Below the pieces are notes generated by a model. The model was not told the origin of the DNA and ran no database searches. It saw only the letters and a list, made by a program, of their open reading frames with translations. A stretch of DNA of 10,490 bases from an uncultured Christensenellaceae bacterium (lineage in GTDB: Bacteria > Bacillota > Clostridia > Christensenellales > CAG-138), in NCBI GenBank assembly GCA_902475645.1, contig CABSAH010000047.1:1-10490 (forward strand), in the 5' to 3' direction. Position numbers and translations under genes: made by a program. Below, piece after piece: positions 5,958 to 10,490 of the stretch. The number at the start of each line of letters is the position of its first letter. Position 1 is the stretch's first letter.

Positions 5958-6668
5958 TCAGCAGCCGGGCATCATGCCCAGCAGAAAATTGGATTTATAG
6001 AAGAATTTGGCCATTACGGAGCCTTGTACCATATCCGTAAGCAGCTTGAACTTGCCCTGAAAAACAATGAGCGCAAGCGGCAGCAGCATGAACAGCAAAA
6101 ACACCGCCAGTATGCCGCGTATAATGCCCATGCCGCCCGCAATGGCCCTATCCGCGGTTCTTAGCTGCGGCATTGTCCACGCATAATCGACCCCGTTTAT
6201 TATAAACGCAAGCACTATGCGCATCAATGCAAAAAGCAGCAGGAATACCAATATGTTTATGAACAGGGCAACAATGGTTTGGTTAAAATAATCGCCCAGC
6301 GTAACTATGCCGTCCTTGGCAAACTGCTCCTTTGCAATGTTGTCCGCAATGTTTTTGGCCACGGGATAGGGAAGATCGGCATTGGAAAAAACGCTGCTCA
6401 GCGCATCCGTGCCTATTTCCGAAATGTTGGTTTTGGCAAGCTCAACATCGCGCACATATTCGCTGCCCTCCGTATAATAAAGCATTGTATTGAACAGCTT
6501 TTCATTGGAACGGATGGCGTTTGAGCCTACGGGCAAAAGAACTATTGCCACAAGCCATGAAAGTATATATGCGCCTATGGACAAAAGCGTGGGCAGAAAG
6601 CCGCGGTATATGCCATGCAGCACGAACAGCACCAGCACCGCCAATACAGCCATATCCAGCAAATTCAC
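5958..6668 (-). CDS. CvpA family membrane protein
   Basis: 236 residues, integral membrane. Helices are at about 5-22, 27-47, 131-158 and 183-204. A 75-residue loop between helices 2 and 3 lies outside the core and is longer than in short CvpA proteins. The family motif is clear: short start LLDMAVLAVLVLFVLHGIYRGF and ADRAIAGGMGIIRGILAVF (172-190), matching the D-x2-GG-x-G-x2-RG signature. CvpA was named for colicin V production in E. coli, but in most bacteria the role concerns the envelope and is poorly defined. The start is a GTG at 6668 with AAAGGAGG 8 nt upstream. It sits between DUF5711 and the methyltransferase, in a run headed by lipid kinases, consistent with an envelope role. Confidence 0.88.
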   Translation of the reverse strand: MNLLDMAVLAVLVLFVLHGIYRGFLPTLLSIGAYILSWLVAIVLLPVGSNAIRSNEKLFNTMLYYTEGSEYVRDVELAKTNISEIGTDALSSVFSNADLPYPVAKNIADNIAKEQFAKDGIVTLGDYFNQTIVALFINILVFLLLFALMRIVLAFIINGVDYAWTMPQLRTADRAIAGGMGIIRGILAVFLLFMLLPLALIVFQGKFKLLTDMVQGSVMAKFFYKSNFLLGMMPGC

Positions 6669-6714
6669 GTCGTATCCCTCCTTTTTTCGCCATTTGCCAT
6701 GGCGTGGAATTAGC

Positions 6715-7851
6715 TTATTTCAGCTTTATGAACCTGAGCATACCGTCCGCGCTTTCGCAAAGCACCTCCGATTCGCTAAGCTTTGTTGCCTTAACGCAGG
6801 CAAAGTCCAGCGCGTATGTGGCGCTAAGCTTGCCCGCGGCGGTATATATATACAGCGTATCCTTTGAAAACGCCGCCATTTTGCCGTTGCACGCCATTAC
6901 GGAATGTACGCCTTCGCCAAGCTGCACCGCGCGCGCCGCCGCGCCGCTCTGCGCCGCCTCGTCAACGCTGTATAGCTTAACCTCGTTCATTGCCCCTTCC
7001 GCGCGCGGAACGAACAGGAACAGCGGCCGCGCAAGCGCCGATGAATAATCGCAAAGCTTATAGCCGTATGTAAGCAGGCGCCAGCTTTCGCCGCTTATGC
7101 CGGCGTCGCACCGTATAAGCTGCTCCGTGCCGGAAATGAATATGCTGCTTTTTGTGAAAACCACCCTGTCCACTATCTGCGAATTTATGCTTATAACGCC
7201 GGACATGGTCGCAACGCTTTCGCCGCCCTGAACGGCGTAGCTGTATGTTGTAAGCGTGGTTACGGGCGTATCGGCGGAGGTGGAAAGCATAAGCGTCCAC
7301 ATAATGTCGCCCTGTGCGGAATCATAAAAGCCGCAGTCAATTATTATGTCGCCGTGCTGCTCTATAACGTCCACAAGCTCGCCGCTTTTGTTATATACAA
7401 GCACCGCCCCCGCGCCGGAGGAATCTATTCTAAGCACGGCAATGTGGTTGGATGCGCACCTTAACGACATTATCTGCCCGCCAACGTCTATAAAATCCTC
7501 CGCGCCGATTATCTGCACCGCGTTCACGGAATAAAGCGCCGCCGTGCCGCCGCCCGCGGCAATGGTAACGTCGCTTGTGCCAAGGCTCATGCTCACCGCG
7601 CCATCGGGGTTCTTAACCTCGTAGCGAATAAGCTTATCCCCCTCGGCATAATAGAATACGCCGTTTGAATAGGCATAGGGCGCTTCCGAATAAAACGGCA
7701 GCACGCTTTGGGTACCAAACGATGCGCGGGAGCTTAAAAACGCCCGCACGCCGAAAAATCCGCCCACCATCAGCCCGACGCCCAATGCTATCAGCAGCAG
7801 TCTTTTTATTGTGAACGCCTTATCGGCGCTTTTCAGCCTTCGTCTTGCCAT
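6715..7851 (-). CDS. DUF5711 family membrane-anchored protein
   Basis: 378 residues. A basic cytoplasmic N-terminus (ARRRLKSADKAF) is followed by one membrane helix (about 16-38). The rest, about 340 residues, is extracytoplasmic with many short beta strands in repeats ending in patterns such as GVFYYAEGDKLIRYEV, SLRCASNHIAVLRIDSSG and GKMAAFSKDTLYIYTAAGKL, which suggests a beta-propeller. This layout matches DUF5711 proteins; their function is unknown. The start ATG overlaps the stop of lipid kinase 2 as TAATG, so translation is coupled. A 46-nt gap separates it from the cvpA-like gene. Pairing with CvpA may mean a shared envelope complex; that is inference. Confidence 0.82.
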   Translation of the reverse strand: MARRRLKSADKAFTIKRLLLIALGVGLMVGGFFGVRAFLSSRASFGTQSVLPFYSEAPYAYSNGVFYYAEGDKLIRYEVKNPDGAVSMSLGTSDVTIAAGGGTAALYSVNAVQIIGAEDFIDVGGQIMSLRCASNHIAVLRIDSSGAGAVLVYNKSGELVDVIEQHGDIIIDCGFYDSAQGDIMWTLMLSTSADTPVTTLTTYSYAVQGGESVATMSGVISINSQIVDRVVFTKSSIFISGTEQLIRCDAGISGESWRLLTYGYKLCDYSSALARPLFLFVPRAEGAMNEVKLYSVDEAAQSGAAARAVQLGEGVHSVMACNGKMAAFSKDTLYIYTAAGKLSATYALDFACVKATKLSESEVLCESADGMLRFIKLK

Positions 7852-8738
7852 TATTCACCAATAATAAAGTCTATTGCTCCGCCAAGTATTCTGAACTCCG
7901 CAGGCGTTTCGCCCTTAATTTCGCCGTCGCACTCCATCAGGGCATGAGTCAGCGTTTTTACCCTTATGCTTTTTGCCTTGAAGTACAGGAAATCGTTCTT
8001 ATATTTCAAATGCCTGCCCTTCATATATTTCGGCAGCAGGTACAAAAAGCGCAGCCGCGATACCTTTTTAAGTATGCATATATCCATAAGCCCGTCGCTG
8101 TAATCCGCAAGCGGGGCAAGGTTTATGCCGCCGGCAAAGCGCGTGCCGTTGCAGGCGGAAAGCAGCGTTACCGTAACATTAAGGCTTTCGCCGGCATCGG
8201 TTTCTATAACGGCCTCCGTGCGGGAAAGATGCAGGAGCGACTGCAATATGCCCAGCATATACGGCAGCATGCCGTTCAGCCTGCGCTTGTATTTTTCCGT
8301 ATAGCGCACCACGTCCACATCGAACCCAAAGCCCGCCACGTTTATGAAAAAGCCGTCCCCCGCCATGCCCGCGTCCACAAGGCGGCTTTTGCCGCCCGTA
8401 AGCACGTTAACAAGCCCCTCGTCATCCTCCGGCAGGCCTATGCCGCGCGCAAAATCGTTGCCCGTGCCAAAGGGCAGCAGGCCCAACCTTACGCCACTGT
8501 AATCCTTTACTACGCTTGCAACCTCGTTGAGCGTTCCGTCCCCGCCAACGGCCACTATGCGCGTTTCGCCCGCTTCAATGGCTTCCCTTGCAAGCTTTAC
8601 GGCGTGGCCGGGATATTCGCTGAAGCTAAAGCCGTATTCTATGCCCCGCCCTTCAAGTATGCCGCGCACAAGCGCAAACCTGCGCATACCCTCGCCGGAG
8701 CCGGAAACGGGATTTACTATGAAATAAAGCCTATCCAT
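7851..8738 (-). CDS. Lipid kinase 2, diacylglycerol kinase family (YegS/BmrU/DgkB type)
   Basis: 295 residues, soluble or peripheral at the membrane. Phosphorylates a lipid such as diacylglycerol using ATP; the exact lipid is not predictable. The N-terminal catalytic domain has FIVNPVSGSG (6-15), AVGGDGTLNEV (63-73) and the nucleotide-binding LLPFGTGNDFAR (87-98). The C-terminal beta-sandwich domain has INVAGFGFD (132-140), ADYSDGLMDI (211-220) and the conserved acidic ECDGE (269-273). All expected motifs are intact. It is a tandem paralogue of the gene upstream: same length, 39 of the first 75 residues identical by hand count. GGGAGG lies 5 nt before the ATG, 14 nt after the upstream stop. 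A bacterium usually needs one DgkB, so the two copies may differ in substrate. Confidence 0.92.
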   Translation of the reverse strand: MDRLYFIVNPVSGSGEGMRRFALVRGILEGRGIEYGFSFSEYPGHAVKLAREAIEAGETRIVAVGGDGTLNEVASVVKDYSGVRLGLLPFGTGNDFARGIGLPEDDEGLVNVLTGGKSRLVDAGMAGDGFFINVAGFGFDVDVVRYTEKYKRRLNGMLPYMLGILQSLLHLSRTEAVIETDAGESLNVTVTLLSACNGTRFAGGINLAPLADYSDGLMDICILKKVSRLRFLYLLPKYMKGRHLKYKNDFLYFKAKSIRVKTLTHALMECDGEIKGETPAEFRILGGAIDFIIGE

Positions 8739-8752
8739 ACGCGCCTCCCAAG

Positions 8753-9640
8753 CTATGCCTTGCAGGGCAGCAGCACCTTCAGTGCGCCCGGCAGCACGCG
8801 GAAAACGGCAGGGGTGGTCATATCCACCTCTCCGTCAAGCTGGAGCGAGCACGCCTCGGGACAGCTTACCTTCAATTCGGCGGTGCGTATATGATGCACA
8901 ATGTCCTTATGCTCAACATGCCGCCCCTTTATGAACTTTGGCAGCAGGGACAAAAAGCGCAGCACGCACACCCGCTCAACATAGCATATATCAAGCATGC
9001 CGTCAAAGGGATCGGCCATGGGCACGGCGCGCATGCCGCCGCCGATATATTGCCCGTTGCCCACGCTTAAAAGAATGGAATCGCACTCTATGCCCGTGCC
9101 GTCATGCTCTATTGTCAGCGGCATGGCCTTCAGGTGCGAAAGCGCGTCAAGTATGCCCAGTATATACGGGAACATGCCGTTGTGCTTTGCCTTGTACTTT
9201 TCCGTGGCTATAAGCGTTGCAACGTCAAACCCAAGCCCGGCAACGTTTATGAACGGCCTTCCGTTCACCTCGCCCGCATCTGCGTTCCTCACGATTCCGT
9301 TTATAATCGTGTCGGCCGCGCCCTCAACGTCCTTTGCAAAGCCCATCACCTTTGTAAAATCGTTGCCCGTGCCGAACGGCAGCACCGCAAGCACGGTGTC
9401 CGTGCCGATGGTTGCCGCGGCGACCTCGTTTACCGTTCCGTCCCCGCCAACGGCGGCTATAAGCCTTTGCCCGCGCGCTACGGCGGCCTTGGCAAGCTCG
9501 GTTGCATGGCGCGGCGCGGCGGTATAGTCGAAGGTGAACTCCACGCCCCTGTCGTTAAGCAGCTTTGAAAGCTCCCTGAACCTCTGCGCCGCAAGGCCGG
9601 AGCCGGAAACGGGGTTCACAATGAAATACGGTTTGTCCAT
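8753..9640 (-). CDS. Lipid kinase 1, diacylglycerol kinase family (YegS/BmrU/DgkB type)
   Basis: 295 residues and the first gene of the eight-gene minus-strand run. Motifs are complete: FIVNPVSGSG (6-15), AVGGDGTVNEV (63-73), LPFGTGNDF (87-95), INVAGLGFDV (131-140), a GQYIGGGM turn (197-204), DPFDGMLDI (210-218) and LQLDGE (266-271). Expected to be cytoplasmic and membrane-associated, phosphorylating diacylglycerol or a related lipid. It is clearly a duplication partner of the gene that follows; even the DNA of the two 5' ends (8698-8738 and 9600-9640) is visibly similar. Divergence in the middle of the proteins (about 75-130) suggests an old duplication. GGAGG lies 4 nt before the ATG; the likely promoter is at 9672-9700. 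Confidence 0.92.
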   Translation of the reverse strand: MDKPYFIVNPVSGSGLAAQRFRELSKLLNDRGVEFTFDYTAAPRHATELAKAAVARGQRLIAAVGGDGTVNEVAAATIGTDTVLAVLPFGTGNDFTKVMGFAKDVEGAADTIINGIVRNADAGEVNGRPFINVAGLGFDVATLIATEKYKAKHNGMFPYILGILDALSHLKAMPLTIEHDGTGIECDSILLSVGNGQYIGGGMRAVPMADPFDGMLDICYVERVCVLRFLSLLPKFIKGRHVEHKDIVHHIRTAELKVSCPEACSLQLDGEVDMTTPAVFRVLPGALKVLLPCKA

Positions 9641-9671
9641 ACATCCTCCGTGGGTACAACATATCTATTTT

Positions 9672-9700
9672 ATTCTAATTCAAAACAGCCGATATGTACA
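9672..9700 (-). promoter_or_regulatory. Candidate promoter of the lipid-kinase operon
   Basis: On the minus strand TGTACA (9700-9695, 4 of 6 matches to the -35) and TAGAAT (9677-9672, 5 of 6 to the -10) are 17 nt apart. The predicted start near 9665 leaves a short leader of about 25 nt. A strong terminator upstream (9741-9765) supports independent transcription of this operon. Confidence 0.5.
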
Positions 9701-9714
9701 GCCGCAATGCTGTA
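9697..9714. promoter_or_regulatory. Dyad over the -35 of the lipid-kinase promoter, candidate operator
   Basis: TACAGC-CGCAAT-GCTGTA: perfect 6-bp arms with a 6-nt spacer. It overlaps the last four bases of the proposed -35 and extends upstream, a position used by many repressors and activators. The symmetry is seen; the regulator is unknown. Confidence 0.4.
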
Positions 9715-9740
9715 AATTTTCCGTGTACTTTTAAGAATAT

Positions 9741-9765
9741 TAAAACAGGCTCCGCCGGAAGCCTG
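9741..9765 (-). terminator. Intrinsic terminator after the glycine-rich protein gene
   Basis: On the minus strand CAGGCTTC pairs with GGAGCCTG (one wobble pair) around a 4-nt loop, directly followed by TTTTAATATT. It closes the ccdA-like / small-protein unit and isolates the lipid-kinase operon. Confidence 0.75.
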
Positions 9766-9816
9766 CTTTATGCGGTAAATATGATAGCCGACATTCAATT
9801 TGTGCCCTCCTGCGCC

Positions 9817-10077
9817 CTATCCGAAAACAGACCTTATTGCCCATGCTATAAAAACGCCCAAGAAGTGCAGCGCCGTCAGTGCGGTGCATATCAGCCCAAC
9901 GATTACAAACACCCTTGTGCCGCAGCCGCCCAAGCAGCCGCCTCCCCCGCCGCCGCCACCGTTAAAGGCCTGCATATAGTGGGAATAGCCGCTGAAGCCC
10001 TTGCCGTAAAAGCCGTAGTCGCCGTCCCGCAGAACGCCGCGCGCGTTGCTTTTGTTGGAATTTGTAGGATTTTCCAT
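9817..10077 (-). CDS. Glycine-rich small membrane protein of unknown function
   Basis: 86 residues. The N-terminal half is hydrophilic with glycine and tyrosine (DYGFYGKGFSGYSHY, 20-34), then eight consecutive glycines (40-47) and CLGGCG (48-53). The C-terminal half (about 54-80) is one long hydrophobic helix ending IRSVFG. The two cysteines beside the membrane could form a disulfide or bind metal, which is suggestive beside a CcdA/DsbD-type thiol transporter. I do not recognise a family. The glycine codons are mixed (GGT, GGC, GGG, GGA), so the run is not a simple triplet expansion. GGGAGGGTTAT precedes the ATG at 10077. A good terminator lies 52 nt beyond the stop. A longer plus-strand frame over this region is its shadow. 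Confidence 0.72.
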   Translation of the reverse strand: MENPTNSNKSNARGVLRDGDYGFYGKGFSGYSHYMQAFNGGGGGGGGCLGGCGTRVFVIVGLICTALTALHFLGVFIAWAIRSVFG

Positions 10078-10170
10078 ATAACCCTCCCGCCAAAAAGCCG
10101 TATGCCCCGATTCAAGCGGGCGGCAATGCCCAAGCTGCCGTGTTCGGTTTGCCGCGGAGCGTATGCGCCG

Positions 10171-10490
10171 TCAATGCACATGCTCCGCGTGGAAGAACAC
10201 CTCGCCTATAACCTCCGAAAGCAGATACGCCGCCGCAAGCAGTATTATTACGCCAAGTATTATGCGCACTATCTTTTCCGCCTTCATGTAGCGCGATGAA
10301 TTCATAAGCCTGCTCACAAGCCCCGCGCTCGTGCCGGCAACCACCGAAAGCACGCCGTGACCTATTGAGAATATTACAAGCAGCACCACGCCGTAAAGCA
10401 TGCTGGCGCGGTTGGCTACTATTGCAAGCATGGCTATAAGCACGGGCGTTGTGCAGTGCGACGAAAACGCGCCCGCAAGCAGCCCCGCCA
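10171..10490 (-). CDS. CcdA/DsbD-type transmembrane thiol transporter, C-terminal part
   Basis: The final 106 or so residues are visible; the N-terminus lies beyond the right edge. The frame is open to the window end, so the GTG at 10443 is internal, not a start. The visible part begins with a helix leading to SSHCTTPVLIAML, which matches the second conserved cysteine-proline block (C-x-x-P) of the CcdA/DsbD membrane family. Two further helices follow (about 10440-10330 and 10270-10195), separated by GLVSRLMNSSRYMKAEKIV. The protein ends in a histidine-rich tail (FFHAEHVH). These proteins carry reducing equivalents from cytoplasmic thioredoxin across the membrane, for cytochrome c maturation or disulfide reduction. 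The exact role is unclear, and a metal-related variant is possible given the tail. Confidence 0.8.
   Translation of the reverse strand, partial: AGLLAGAFSSHCTTPVLIAMLAIVANRASMLYGVVLLVIFSIGHGVLSVVAGTSAGLVSRLMNSSRYMKAEKIVRIILGVIILLAAAYLLSEVIGEVFFHAEHVH

Noticed and set aside
5958..6668. Bacteriocin production locus, from the CvpA name
   Set aside because: CvpA proteins are widespread and mostly unrelated to bacteriocins; no precursor peptide, peptidase-transporter or immunity gene is nearby.
7845..8894. 349-codon plus-strand open frame opposite the lipid kinases
   Set aside because: It is antisense to two kinases with complete motifs, spans their junction, and its product is low-complexity with no domain. 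Long antisense frames are expected from this GC-biased codon use.
9949..9975. GC-rich triplet run as a microsatellite
   Set aside because: It encodes the eight glycines with four different glycine codons, so it is not a pure repeat.
9694..10299. 201-codon plus-strand frame over the glycine-rich protein and ccdA-like end
   Set aside because: No ribosome site and no recognisable domain. The minus strand has ribosome sites, membrane helices and a correctly oriented terminator.
1..10490. CRISPR array, tRNA or rRNA genes, insertion sequence, phage or defence genes
   Set aside because: No regularly spaced repeats, no cloverleaf-like or rRNA sequence, and no transposase, integrase or nuclease motifs were seen on either strand.

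Overview
The window reads as chromosomal DNA of a Gram-positive, Clostridia-like bacterium, probably an uncultured gut lineage. Evidence for this is the gene set: EFR1-type flavodoxin/ferredoxin protein, TIGR03905-type TSCPD protein, DUF5711, DUF378, BmrU/YegS-type lipid kinases, a stand-alone alanine racemase, and strong GGAGG ribosome sites before nearly every gene. Most genes prefer ATA for isoleucine. No phage, transposon, CRISPR or RNA gene was recognised. Assignments come from reading motifs, not from database searches.

Layout, left to right. A minus-strand alpha/beta hydrolase runs off the left edge (1-394). Upstream of it is alanine racemase alr (489-1625, minus), with its own promoter and a palindrome inside that promoter. 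A 358-nt spacer follows. Then come two plus-strand genes: a MerR-family regulator (1984-2841), with a MerR-like 19-bp-spacer promoter and foreign-looking codon use, and a small membrane-anchored protein of unknown function (2904-3368). A hairpin at 3373-3392 separates these from the minus-strand DUF378 membrane protein (3419-3625).

From 9640 down to 3725 there is a tightly packed minus-strand run of eight genes. In transcription order they are: lipid kinase 1, lipid kinase 2, a DUF5711 membrane-anchored protein, a CvpA-family membrane protein, a class I SAM methyltransferase, a TSCPD protein, an EFR1 flavodoxin/ferredoxin, and an 89-residue protein of unknown function. Gaps are 46 nt or less and three junctions overlap or nearly touch, so it is probably one operon. 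A promoter with a dyad over its -35 lies just upstream of the first kinase. The first half is envelope-related (lipid phosphorylation plus two membrane proteins). The second half is RNA modification and redox. No single pathway obviously unites them.

At the right edge, a minus-strand CcdA/DsbD-type membrane protein enters the window (10171-10490, partial) and is followed by a glycine-rich small membrane protein (9817-10077) that ends in a good intrinsic terminator.

The window is mostly ordinary housekeeping and conserved-hypothetical DNA. The points most worth a second look are the two promoter palindromes, the tandem lipid-kinase duplication next to DUF5711/CvpA, the imported-looking MerR/exported-protein pair, and the small unknown protein coupled to EFR1.
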